Shown here piece after piece: positions 25,401 to 35,000 of a stretch of DNA of 64,000 bases. The notes below the pieces were generated by a model. That model was not told the DNA's origin. It did not search any database and saw nothing but the letters and a program-made list of their open reading frames with translations. Position 1 is the first letter of the stretch, and each line of letters starts with the position of its first letter. The translations under genes and the position numbers were made by a program. The stretch comes from Amoebophrya sp. A120 (Eukaryota; Sar; Dinophyceae; Syndiniales; Amoebophryaceae): the NCBI GenBank assembly GCA_905178155.1, contig CAJINV010000012.1, positions 1,802,492-1,866,491 of the forward strand. Reading direction: 5' to 3'.

Positions 25401-27093
25401 GTTCCTCCACTTGGTACTGATTCTGCGCCGTGTAGGACGTGGAGGGGTCCGCCAGGTAGTGAATACGGAGAACCACGTCGCTGACGGAGAGATCGGCAGC
25501 CGATGCACCGGGTGTTGCCGTTGAGGACACCACGACGGGTTCATCTTGAGTCGCAACGACGTTTGGTGTTCCACTTGAGGTACTGCCTGGGGCAGCAGTA
25601 TTAGTGCCCGGGGCCGGCGCCGGACTCAACATCGGAGGGGCCGCAGCCGGCTGCGGTGCCGGGCGGGGAGGATATGGCGTTCCCAAACGTTACGTTCTCA
25701 GCTGTTGCATGAGTTTGCAATGCAAGGATGGCAAAAGTGAAACGGGGAAGGTTTACGCATTTTGCATTACAGGTTTCGGGCGGATGATCATGATAATGCT
25801 ATCGAGCGCGTCGAGAACTTGTCATGCGAGGAAGGCTCGATCGCGTGAAGGGTGGTAGTGTTTTCGCATAACAAATCATGTACTTAACAGTTGAGAATGT
25901 AACGCTTGAGAACCCCATAGAGGAGCTTGTGTCGTCGGAGCAACATTCCGGTTTTCGTTGTCGTGCCACCAATTCGGATCGAATTCTTGGTCGTCCACAC
26001 TAGAGCCTTCGGCATTTCCGTTGTTGTTCCAAGAATTAGAATTGTCGTCGTTGTTTCTTGACTCAGGAATAGTACCTTGCTGCTCATCTGAACGCTGGTT
26101 GGTATCGTCTTCGTTTTCTTCTTCGTCCCGGTCCCGCTCATCTTCGTCCCATGTTGAGCTGCCATCTTCATCTTCGTCTCCATTCTCCATCCACCACCAC
26201 CAAGGCTTCCGATCGCGGTTCCGAGAGCTGCGGTGATCCAGAAGCCGCTTATTTTTGCGACCAGCACGACCTCTTTTCGACGTTGTCGCAACAGCAGCAG
26301 CAGATGCGTAGTTGTTCTGGCGTTTCTCCGTTCCCCGCCCACTCGTCAACAACAGCCTCGAAGTACTAGGAACGTTCAACACCCGATGTATGTCCGTGAT
26401 TTCCACCACCGGAACGGCCGTATGGAAGCGTCAGGTTTGAAATCGTCAAAGTTGAAATAGTTTGTCATGCATAAAATGCAGCCCTCAGAGTGCCTGTCTT
26501 GCAGAGTAGGCAAGTGAGGCAGATTGTAAGCCTGTTGAGGGGTAGAAACTGAGCAGCTAAAGCAGCACGACAAAAGGCGTCTTTCTTACCCAAACATCAT
26601 GACAAACTGGGTTTCGGCTCTACCCAAATTTGTCATGCGCCACTTGGAAACTGAGTCACTGCTTTGATCCATTTTCTGCATTACAAGTTATTTCAACTTT
26701 GACGATTTCAATCCTGACGCTTCCATAGGCCGTCGAGCCTCCGTAGGGCTGCACGCCCGCGTCCTGGGCGTTGCCGAGCACGGTTTTTAACCCTGCCTCC
26801 ATCGCGGAGAGAAAGTAGTTCCGGAGCGTGATCCCGAAGTAGTAGTCATCGGATGGCACCCAGGAGTCCAACTGGCTGTCGTGCACGCCAAATTGTTGAT
26901 CCTGGAGGTAAAACTGCAACTTAACCTCTGCTTGTAGGGTCAGCGGCTGGTTAACAGTTGTTACCGTTGTAGAACTAGACGCATGGGCGGGTTGTACGAT
27001 GGCTTGAAACAACGTCGCGGCGATCGCAGCTGCGAAGAGGAGAGTGCGGCTTCTCAACAGCAGAGGTCTCGTTTCTACACTAGAGGACGACAT
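16401..27093 (-). CDS. PARP-like ADP-ribosyltransferase, 20 exons, N-terminal signal sequence and internal membrane segment
   Basis: The protein is about 1,725 residues. It starts at Met 27093 with a signal-like LLFAAAIAATLFQAIV and ends at TGA 16401-16403. Low-complexity Asp/Glu- and Pro-rich linkers follow, then a membrane segment (LLWVVIFIATGWIFIFGFW, near 24.4 kb), Ser/Thr/Asn-rich parts and a coiled, Lys/Leu-rich region. The C-terminus is a PARP catalytic domain: KITKIQNSKHFSLY, YLFHGTTPEAA, GSLYGKGLYFAESSTKADEY and REFVVYDQAQTYPEYIVWYK. The H-Y-E triad (His of FHGT, Tyr of YFAE, Glu of REFVV) is intact, as in enzymes able to make poly(ADP-ribose) from NAD+. All 19 introns are introners; exons as short as 30-39 nt at 20820-21452 join in frame only when element plus one 5-nt TSD is removed. 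The signal and membrane segment suggest a membrane-anchored PARP. The catalytic call is firm; that all 20 exons form one gene is inferred from the continuous frame. Confidence 0.88.
16562..16770. mobile_element. Introner, family G
   Basis: The left end AAAACTGTTTCACTGTGA and right end TCACAGTGAAACAGTTTTTT pair. The TSD GTTCT is exact. It lies in the last part of the PARP catalytic domain. Confidence 0.92.
16803..17007. mobile_element. Introner, family J
   Basis: It begins TATCGATAGGAAAAAATTTC and ends GGGAAAATTTGTATTGCATA. The TSD is CCGCG/CAGCG. The related element is at 46157. Confidence 0.75.
17063..17322. mobile_element. Introner, family A
   Basis: The ends ACATGTCTGGGTCTGC and CCAGACCCAGGCATATTTGC pair. 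The TSD is CACGA/CATGA. It is an intron of the PARP gene. Confidence 0.85.
17453..17742. mobile_element. Introner, family H
   Basis: The left end AAAAATCCCGCCCCCACC and right end GGGGAGGGGGGATTTTTC pair. The TSD GCGTT is exact. It separates the FHGT and YFAE exons of the PARP domain. Confidence 0.92.
17950..18141. mobile_element. Introner, family B
   Basis: The left end TATCCTGCGCAAAAGTATCG and right end CGATACTTCTGCAATGCATA pair. The TSD is TTCTT/CTCTT. Confidence 0.85.
18347..18641. mobile_element. Introner, family A
   Basis: The left end has TCTGGGTCTGGGG and the right end CGGACCCAGACGTATTTGC. The TSD is AAAAG/AAACG. The frame across the join (..DDTFIKD..) was checked and is open. Confidence 0.85.
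19439..19588. mobile_element. Introner, family B
   Basis: The arms TATCCTGTGCAAAAGTATCG and ACGATACTTTTGCATTTGA(TA) pair. The TSD ATTTG is exact. Confidence 0.92.
19875..20158. mobile_element. Introner, family C
   Basis: The left end ATGCAAAAACGTCCCCACA and right end GGGACGTTTTTACACGGGA(TA) pair. The TSD CTTCC is exact. Confidence 0.9.
20671..20819. mobile_element. Introner, family B
   Basis: The left end TATGGATTGCAAAAGTATCG and right end CGATACTTTTGCACAGGATA pair. The TSD TTACC is exact. Confidence 0.92.
20855..21116. mobile_element. Introner, family A
   Basis: The arms AAAAATGTCTGGGTCTGGAA and CAGACCCAGACATTTTTAC pair. The TSD GATAC is exact. It flanks a 30-nt micro-exon. Confidence 0.92.
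21147..21413. mobile_element. Introner, family A
   Basis: The left end TATATGTCTGGCTCTGG and right end AGACCCAGACATTTTTGC pair. The TSD is TTCTC/TTCCA. The frame across the two neighbouring micro-exons was checked by hand and is open. Confidence 0.85.
21453..21593. mobile_element. Introner, family B
   Basis: The left end TATCCAGTGCAAAAGTATCG and right end CGATACTTTTGCACAGGATA pair. The TSD TCGTC is exact. Confidence 0.93.
22398..22602. mobile_element. Introner, family F
   Basis: The left end TATGACAGTGCACAACTCC, with CCTCCCCCTCATTTG, pairs with the right end AATGAGGGGGAGGGGGAA. The TSD GGGCC is exact. Confidence 0.92.
22667..22937. mobile_element. Introner, family A
   Basis: The left end ATGTCCTCTGGGGCTGGAAG and right end CTTCCAGATCCAGACATATT pair. 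The TSD CTCCC is exact. Confidence 0.9.
23065..24235. mobile_element. Large introner, family I, with internal hairpin array and cargo
   Basis: The terminal arms (AAAAAAGCATTAGCGTTAG and complement) are about 33 bp, and the TSD GTCGG is exact at both sides. At 1,171 bp it is four to eight times longer than the usual introner. Between about 23440 and 23890 the word GCATTAGCGTT or its complement recurs every 40-90 bases in alternating orientation. A GC-rich cargo lies at 23900-24150. On the minus strand the 23065-23450 part is an open frame that reads on into the next PARP exon. Confidence 0.85.
24741..25005. mobile_element. Introner, family A
   Basis: The left end AGTGTAGTCTGGGTCTTG and right end CAGACCCAGACATATTTGC pair. 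The TSD TGCCC is exact. Confidence 0.92.
25068..25319. mobile_element. Introner, family A
   Basis: The arms AAAAGTGTCTGGGTCTGG and CCAGACCCAGACATTTTTAC pair. The TSD TCCGC is exact. Confidence 0.93.
25673..25919. mobile_element. Introner, family D
   Basis: The left end TATGGCGTTCCCAAACG and right end TAACGCTTGAGAACCCCATA pair. The TSD GAGGA is exact. Confidence 0.92.
26421..26727. mobile_element. Introner, family E
   Basis: The 40-bp arms begin TATGGAAGCGTCAGG. The TSD GGCCG is exact. Keeping both TSD copies would shift the PARP frame to an early stop; keeping one leaves a 170-codon open exon. Confidence 0.95.
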
Positions 27094-27232
27094 CCTTTGA
27101 TCCTGTATGGTGTAGTCAATGGAACTCTGTGATGTTAGTAGCGTAGACGTAGAGTGGTTTAGAGGTACGATAATAAAATACGGTATTGTAGTAGTTTACT
27201 TGTATTATAATTGATTCTACTTTACTTGAAAA

Positions 27233-27695
27233 TTACAAGTCGTTTCTCGGCCTCGACCGTATGGACGTTGGCGAGTTGGTTCTACCAATAAACACGACCG
27301 GCTCGGCGATAGACAAGGCAGGTGAGGATAAAACTTTGTCCGTTATCAAATGCAAAAATGTCTGGATCTGGAAACTTGTACTGCTAAAAGTGAATGATAG
27401 ACGCACTCCTGCAATACGCAGCTACGCATGACAATTTTTTTGGCAGCCATGTCTTACGTATTCCGCATGACAAACTGCGTTTTTTCATGACAGGTAAGAG
27501 GGCCTTTTCGTGCCTATGCAACACAGATTCTCGAGTCAAGCCAGACAAGCATGACAAACTTACAATCTTCCAGACCTAGACATTTTTGCAATCCATATCC
27601 GTGCGACGAATACAGCAGAGCATGCAGAAAAAAAATAGAATCAAAACAACGGTGAACAGAATAGCCGCAGCAGAAAGGCTGAGCAGGTCTAACAT
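27233..27695 (-). CDS. 67-residue single-pass membrane protein, two exons
   Basis: Exons 27598-27695 and 27233-27343 give exactly 68 codons, including the TAA at 27233-27235, after removing the introner and one TSD. The start Met is at 27695. The N-terminus is a strong hydrophobic segment (AAAILFTVVLILFFFCMLCC) followed by a stop-transfer IRR and a short Ser/Arg-rich tail (SPTSIRSRPRNDL). It is too short and split to show up as one open frame, so the introner is what reveals it. I recognise no family; it could be a small subunit of a membrane complex. It lies about 140 bases upstream of the PARP start, on the same strand. Confidence 0.6.
27344..27597. mobile_element. Introner, family A
   Basis: The arms AAAAATGTCTGGATCTGG and CCAGACCTAGACATTTTTGC pair. 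The TSD TCCGT is exact at 27339-27343 and 27598-27602. Confidence 0.92.
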
Positions 27696-29008
27696 AACGA
27701 TCTTATTTTCAAGGCGTGCATAATTTTTACGAGAAAATGAAAAAAATGACAAAAAAAGCGTGCAGGAGAAGAAGTAGGAATGCAGAATTCAGATCTTCGA
27801 GCAGCGAAGCGAATCAAATTGAAAAAAAAAGGGTAGCTATGCTCGTCCGTTGAGAAGACGAGTCAACTGCACCACTTGGCACAGCTTGCACAGCTGTCCA
27901 AGCTTTCTTGGTTGGAAGGGTGCGCACGAAAAGGCGCTTTTCTTGGGACCTGGAAACACAAAGGACAAAACTGGATCATGCTACTTACTTCTTGTGCAAA
28001 GACCCCATGCACATGCTTCAGTTTCAAACTGAAGAAAAATAACTTGTCCTCGCGCTCGCATCTCTAATCTCTCTCAATCGTTTTTGTTGACTCTGATTTA
28101 GCTCGCTCTTCCTCTCACAGAAATAAAACCAGGAACCGAGAAGCCTCTATTCAGCTCAACAGTGATCATCAGCTGGCAGGAGCACTAATAAATGTTATGT
28201 GCAGATGCATAGCGCTGCGAAGATCACGTCCCTGCAAATTGTGCCTTTAGCGAATTACACTACGGACACACATACAAGAACCTCCGACGGCACAGACTAC
28301 CCAACAATCACTTACCAGAGCGTGTTCGCAACATTCTGCGTCGTGCGCGGCGGACAGACGCTGAGCTAAGTCTATATCGAGAGCGACTCGTATGTGCATG
28401 CTGTACTATGGTGTGCAATTGTGTACTTCATCCTGTGTCGTGATATACTTTGAAATTTTCTCGCAACTACTTTTCTCACCTCGGCTGTACATATGGAGGT
28501 AGGTTTTGCGGCGTTTCTTTCTACTTATTTTCTTAATCTCATACAAGAAGCGTGTGTGTCTGACTCTGGTAGGTAGGTGGTCTCCTTTTTCAAGTTTTAA
28601 TTTCGTGTTACTACTGGTCTCCGTTTTGAATTTTCTCTTTTTTTTTTACTTCAAATACCGGAAGATTTTGGGAAGATGGCCTCACTGGCAGTGTGGTCAT
28701 GATACCTTTCCGTTTTGCAACATATTCTGAGACAAGAAAAAATTGAAAGTAATAAAACAACATCCCGGATAAGACTTAAAAGTTTCTTTGCAATTATCTG
28801 GACTGAAAGTGATGAAAACGCGTTGGATTTGAGGTCCACTTTTTGAATCATCATCATCATCTTGCTAGCATAGGGGAGGGCTGCTAGGGGTTTTGGGACT
28901 TGTCTTCGTTATCGTTTAGCGCAGCATTCGAAGTGGGGGTAGTGCAGAATGCTGTGGTCGAGATCGAATAGCAACTCTATTTGTCATTTGTCATCGAAAT
29001 GTCGCACA
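27696..29008. other. Intergenic stretch, no supported gene
   Basis: The region is AT-rich with short open frames only. No introner, domain or RNA gene is recognised. Confidence 0.5.
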
Positions 29009-29884
29009 TCAATCGACTTCAAGATCGGCACACTCCGGAATAGGATCGAGGCCAGCCGCGAGGTCGAGCTTCTTGGAGTTTGCACATTTCCGCTCGTGCG
29101 TTTTTATACGACTCGCAGCGCCGACCTTCTTCTGGTAGGATCTGGGCCAGTCGATGGCGTGGACTGAGCAGCATGGGCAGGTAAGTTGTCTAGTGGTCCA
29201 CTTTTCGGCCCCGTCGGCAAGAAAACGTCGAGGCGGCAAAACGAGCCGCGCGGACTGCTTGTACGTCGGCGGTATGATGGATTGCCCCGATCGGCCGTAG
29301 ACAAATTCCTCGACCGGCATGCACGTCCCGTCCTGCTCCTTGACGAGACGCACAAACTCGCCCTGCTGGTGCAATCGTAAATGCGCGCGGAGCGCTCGTC
29401 TACTCCCCTTCAGATCGCAGCCGCACTCCTCGCAGTGTACAGCTCCAGCATCGTCTCTTGCAGTACTGTAGACGCCAGCGGAAGACTCAACAAGCTCACG
29501 CGTTTGGTTATCCGTGATCGACCCATCGAGAGCAACCTGCCGCGCCCGCAAGTCAACCAGACTGCGAGTGGCCTTCAAGACCGCTCGCTTCTTCGCCACC
29601 CGCGGCCGATCACCATACGAAGCGTCGTACTCCTGTTCCGTAATTCCGTGCTTCTTCAGCAACTTGTCAAACACCGCAGCAACACGCTCATCAGAAGTGG
29701 CCGAGGACCAGGACGGAAAAAACCAGTGCTGCATCGTGGCATCAATGTGCCACGCCCTCGTCCTCACGTACCAATCTCTCCTAGAGTCCTCCCCTACGTA
29801 GGAAGCAAAATCTGCAACAGGGATCTTCGCCGAGGCACACGCGTCAACAAAGACACACGTGAATAAAAGTAAGATTTGAATCAC
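29009..29884 (-). CDS. Intronless zinc-finger protein with signal-like N-terminus
   Basis: The frame is 291 codons without introns, starting at Met 29884 with a hydrophobic, signal-like stretch (MIQILLLFTCVFVDACASA). Two zinc-binding motifs follow: CEECGCDLKGSRRALRAHLR (ending HLRLH, C2H2 type) and a CPCC motif followed further on by KTHERKC. The rest is charged and has no recognised domain. A secretory signal on a zinc-finger protein is odd, so an internal Met may be the real start. It lies just left of the 14-kb element and is one of very few host-side genes without an introner. It may be a relic of another mobile element or an intronless retrocopy; neither is proven. Confidence 0.5.
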   Translation of the reverse strand: MIQILLLFTCVFVDACASAKIPVADFASYVGEDSRRDWYVRTRAWHIDATMQHWFFPSWSSATSDERVAAVFDKLLKKHGITEQEYDASYGDRPRVAKKRAVLKATRSLVDLRARQVALDGSITDNQTRELVESSAGVYSTARDDAGAVHCEECGCDLKGSRRALRAHLRLHQQGEFVRLVKEQDGTCMPVEEFVYGRSGQSIIPPTYKQSARLVLPPRRFLADGAEKWTTRQLTCPCCSVHAIDWPRSYQKKVGAASRIKTHERKCANSKKLDLAAGLDPIPECADLEVD

Positions 29885-30313
29885 GACGGGTGCCAGCGCC
29901 GTAGAAGCTGGTGTTTGAGTTTTAAGTATTTGTACTTCTCATTCGCGTTGACTGATGAACAAAGTACCTGTGAGCTGAAGATGAATATAGAAATGTTTCC
30001 GTGGTAAAGTACTAGCGTTTCTCATTTTTTCCCCGCCGACATAGTGCCTTTTCCTCCTCTTCCTCCTGTACCGTTTTCGCCACTAACGATCCCCATCTCA
30101 CTGGCTCACTCTATTGAGGGCAAAACCCTGAATCAACAAGAACCCAGAACGTGTATTAAAACGCGACCCGAATCTTCATGCTGACGAAACAAATTGCCAT
30201 GCATAGAATTCTTGCAAATCAAGAGCATCACGACCATCTACTTCAGCATCCTGAAGATCATCGTCATTTACTGCACTAGCACTAGCAGCTGCTCTTATTT
30301 ATGACGTTCAGGA
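29885..30313. other. Intergenic stretch left of the 14-kb element
   Basis: No gene is seen. The sequence becomes homologous to the right inverted repeat from about 30314. Confidence 0.5.
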
Positions 30314-30851
30314 TGTATATTTATGGACGGACAGATTACAAAAACCTGCGCATGGTTTTGCGCTGTACTTCTAGAAAACGCTAGAAGTAGATCAATCCGG
30401 TTCCGCTCAACGGTGGTCCCCTTGTTGCTGTTCATCATGGTGATTGGCAACACAAATACCAAGTTGATCGGTGGATGGTACCGGTTCAGGTAGCGGTAAA
30501 AATGGGGCTCCGGGAATGTTTGCATTACAATATTTGAACTCCATCGAAGGCAGAAAGCTCAAGATGATGCGACAGATGAGCTTCTTTTTGGCATGACATA
30601 TTCACATCGTGAGGAAAATTATGCTGCATGGCATCAGACTATTTGGAACCGCACCACCGCAGTGCCACCGTGGATAAGATTACTCTGCATAGTATACAAA
30701 ATGGCGGAATTTGTGATGCGACAGCGACTTTTTGCATGGATTTGTCATGCAAACTTCCCGAAAGCCCCAGTTTTACCAATCACCCGGTTCCGCGACGGTG
30801 CAAACACGGGGGGACGCGACCAATAGTTGTGGTTTAGAGGAGAGCCACAAC
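30314..30851 (+). repeat. Left inverted terminal repeat, 538 bp
   Basis: It matches the reverse complement of 43953-44490. The outer third (ACAGATTACAAAAACCTGCG, GTAGATCAATCCGG) and the inner third (AAAGCCCCAGTTTTACC, GACGGTGCAAACACGGGGGG) are nearly identical to the partner; the middle is diverged but alignable. The outer and inner thirds share an inverted GGGGCTTTCGGGAA-type word, so each repeat is itself partly palindromic. Confidence 0.85.
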
Positions 30852-32089
30852 TTTTCAGACGCCATTTTTCGAGGGTTTGTGGATACTTTTTCATGAAAAA
30901 CGACACGTATTCGGACGTGGACGAAACTGAACGACACCGAGTGGACGGGCAGCAAAGAGACGACAACGCGGACGCCGACGAGCACACCGAGATGCTGACA
31001 CGATGATGACGACGAGGCAGACGACGGTGACGATTTTGAGGCACGAAGCAGCACGCGCATCTGCCAGCGGAATGACACTGCAACAAGGCTGCACACTGAA
31101 CAACTTCGACCTCGCTGGAAGAGAAGCCAGAACACGGCACACGAATTTTGGGGCGTGTCTTCCCCATGAGAGATACAAACAAAACGACTTTGACATGGCG
31201 GGTCTGTCTCTACATATCAAGAGGTCTACAGGTGCCAAGCAGTTTGTAACTTTCGTTGTATTCAAGGCTGATTCGCTAGAAACTGCGAATGAGTAAAGCC
31301 ATATACTTCAATATTAGCCGTAGGTGGTTGAGGCAACAAATCTAACAAGAGCTGGTGCGTAAATTTGTGATGCTAATCATCGAGATCGACACACGACGAC
31401 GCGACGAGGCATTCCCGCAAAGATAGATCAATACCGATTGGGTGGGTAAAGCGAAACATTAACGACATGGCTCAAGAATGCTGTATCTTGGATTCGATTT
31501 GCAATCGCATCAGCAGCACTTCTATTAAACATTCGGATCACTTCGCTGCGAAGTCAGCTTTTAATTTCTAGGAAAACAAAACAACAACAAAAGGGAAGCA
31601 AGGCTACTTGTGAATCTCTTGTAATCGAAATAGTGCGACTGCGAGCTTGTCACTCAGGCGGACTGCTGCCCGCGAACGCGTCAGAGCTACCTCGTTGAGT
31701 GCTTTGGTTTATCGCTCGCACTGGTCATGGTCATGCTAGTAGGACCGAAGACGAAGAAACGGAAAGTGAAGGCGAATTGTCTTTACGTAGTGTTGATTCG
31801 TGTAAGTCGTTTCGAATCAAGTTTGTATTTCTAATTTTTATCCAGATAAGAAATTGGCCGCAGCTAAAAACTCGACTTGCTAGAACCACAAAGCACGACA
31901 AACAAAGATTTTAAAATTTCTAATGGTTGGCCGCGTGTATAAAACCGATTGTGCTTTTTTTTCTGTTGTTCCAGGCTTGGCCATTGTATAGAGACAAACT
32001 CAACCGATCGGAGGAAGCAGAGCACGAGTAAGCTTGTCTATAGTTACATCAGAGAGCGCGTCCCTGTATCCGATGAAGATCAAAAGCAG
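30852..32089. other. Non-coding left part of the 14-kb element
   Basis: It has only short open frames on both strands. It probably contains the 3' flank of gene J. Confidence 0.45.
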
Positions 32090-35000
32090 CTAGGCCTTCC
32101 CTTTGGCCTTTGCCTTTCCCTTCGACTTCGCCTTCTCCTGGACCGTATCGCTCCTGGCCTCCGGGCTGCTATCCCTGCTTCCGCTAGCCACGGACTTGCG
32201 CTTCGGGGGGATGAAGTTCTGCTCGCCGATGAGGTCCACCTCCTGGGACCTTCGCTTGTTTTTGGTGGGGATGTTGTAGGTGGACGTCAAGTTTTCCTCG
32301 TCCAACTCGCTTTCACTAGTGATTGCGTCGTGCCGCTGGAGCACTTTCTTTTTGCCCCGACTGCCGGCATTGGTGTTGACGGAGGAGTCGTTTTCGTTGT
32401 CGGTGTTCGAAGTGGAGGCAGTGGCTTTGTTGTTTCCCTTCAACTTTTCCTCCATCTCTTTTTTCATCTGCTCCATCTGCGCCTCGTACTTCATCTGCAG
32501 CTCGGCCTTCATTTTTTCGAAGTCATTATCGAAGAGCTTCTGCTTGGTTTTTTTTGCTCCCACCTCCAGCTCCGTGATCGCTTCTTCGTCCTTGGAAACC
32601 TTTTTGATGCCGATGGGCATCAGAGTTCTGATGCGGATGGTCCCGCTGCCCTCCTGCTTCTCGCGGATGTCGTCGATCTTTTCCAGACCCAAGTTCGCGC
32701 CGGCCTTCTCCTCCCGCGGAGACGCAAGGGGTTCCCCATTGTCGTCAAACAGGTAGGGCATGTCTTCAATCACCTGTGAGTTGAAGATGAGGCGCTGATT
32801 GGAAATTATGAAAATCACAAGTGTGCTTTTTTGAATTTGTGACGCAAGCGAAGCTGTGACGCGAAATCATTTGTGATGCAAAAAAATTCTAAAGACCGGG
32901 AGTAAGTTTAAAAATCGCAAAGAAGTAATACAATCGTCTGCTCGCGAAATTTGATTTCGGAAAACGGTTCCACCGTAGTCGGACGAAACTCCAGGCAGAG
33001 GTCGGACAGAAGTTCTCTGTACAGTTGCCACGGGTGGGCCTCCGGGATTTCAATTTCGTAGGGGAGCACGATTGGCGTTCTCATCGCCCATTCCAGCTTC
33101 TCATCTGTGCAGGTCTTCTTGCTGTAGAAGCTCGCTTTCGTGCCAGTCTTCGGGGGAAAGTCGTACTGCTGCGCGTAGCACGACGTATTAATCCGCATAT
33201 TGTCGGGCACCGTCTGGAGTGTGAGCGTGGTTTTATTTGTGTACCCAAATCAAAGGAGAAGGCCTTTCTTCCATACCACAAAAAGTCTGAAAATATATTT
33301 TCCAAATCAAAGCTTTTCTATGCTTCCACGTCAGAGTTTGCAAAAAAAGCCTATGACTCTGTACGGTGTAATTGATCTTAGCGGTGAGCCGGTTTTTGTA
33401 ATATTGGTCGTTTTCAATCTCCGTTTCCCGGGAGAGTAGCGCGCCCTGCGCAATCGTGTGGTCCTGGTGCAGCTTCGCTAAAATTTTCTTCATCTCCTCT
33501 TCGCTTTGCGGCTTTTCCACCATCTCGCTCTGCGATTCCGCCTGGTCGATGAATTCGTTCTTCAGAGCCGCTTTTGCGGTTTTCTTTTCCAATTTGTCCT
33601 TTCCCTTTTTCCAGTCGTTGTACTTTTTGCGGCGCTCCTTCCAGTCGTCCTGGAGTTCCCGCGCCTCGGTGTTGTACGCTTCCACCTCGGTCTTCTTCTG
33701 CTCGGCAATAACTTTCAGCTCCGGACTTTTCACCGCTTCCAGGACGATTCCGGGGACCTCGGTTCCCGCCTCGAACGTGTCCACGTCTTGTTCGAGACTC
33801 ACGAGGACGTGGGTGAATTTTTTGAAACCGCCGGAGGTTGGGGGAACTCTTCCCGTTCGCCGGACCACGGTAAAACTGCCGCGCGTGATCATGTTACTCA
33901 TGCCCGACCACAGTTCCGTTGTTCGTGACAGGTGGTTCAACTTGGACTGGATCTTGTTCTTTTTCACCAGCTCATCTTTGGCGAAGCACCACTCGATGGC
34001 ATCGCAGCAAGTTCCCGGAAGCCCCAGTTCCAGCGGAGTCGTTGCCGTCACGATGGAACTCGGTCCCTGGATTTCCTGTAGTGATTTGGTTTGATTTTAT
34101 TTTCATGATACAAAGGCAAGGACTCACTCGCATGAGAAATTTAATATGCATGACAGACAACAACCCCGAATGCTCACGCGCATGACAAACTCCAAAACAG
34201 AAGACACAGACAAGCTAAGCAAATAAATACGCTCCACAGGCAGCCACTGGCTCCGGCCGGAAATTTCGTGTCTTTCAGGCAGTTGTGCACCATTTGCCGA
34301 ACTCCGTAAACCAGCTGCTGGCTTCTCTTGTCCTCGGGAGAGGAGCCCGGCTGGACCATCTTTCGCATCAGCTCCTTGATCGTCTTCAACACGTCCGGCT
34401 TTATGGAAGTCAGGCCATCCTTTCCCGTGTACAGCCAGTAATACACCTGAATGTAGAAAGTTTTTTTTTACCGAAAAGCTTGCCACGAAAAAATAATTTT
34501 AGCATGGGAAGTTCTCAGCACACTCCTTCACTCCATCCATCACAAAACGAAAAGAAAGAAAATTAATTTTCGGACCCGCAAGGTGCAGATTTTGGTGCAA
34601 GTCGGCAGGTTCTTGATCTTAGTGGGGAAGACCGTTGATTTTGTCCATCCGGTCACTTTGGCATCGTTTGCTTTCGTGATCCGGGGCCGGATGTCGTTGG
34701 TCCACAGCTTCGCGTTGGGGTCATTCATCGAGAAGTCTCTGTAGATCTGCGCGCAAAGGCCCGGCTCCGAGGGGTTTGCCGTGGATTGGCAGTGCATCTG
34801 ATTGCCAATTAAAGTCTTAGGCTTGACTGTGCCCATGATAAAATCTAATCGAAATAATCCGAATTATCAAGCTCGAAATACGGCCGACGTCACAAATGCA
34901 AGTTTGAAAATCTCCGACGGGTCGCTTTATCAAAATGAGCTTCATCTTCATGGGGCAAACGAGAAAAATCATGCCTGCTCTCGATCATTGAAGAAACAAA

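Noticed and set aside
30314-30851. The 538-bp repeats as two independent small transposons in opposite orientation
   Set aside because: Neither copy has a direct duplication at its own two edges, and both enclose the introner-free block exactly. The alternative is kept as a possible refutation rather than the main reading.
31949-32779. 276-codon plus-strand frame
   Set aside because: It is antisense to the last exon of gene J, whose nine-exon structure is phase-consistent; the frame mirrors its Lys/Glu-rich codons.
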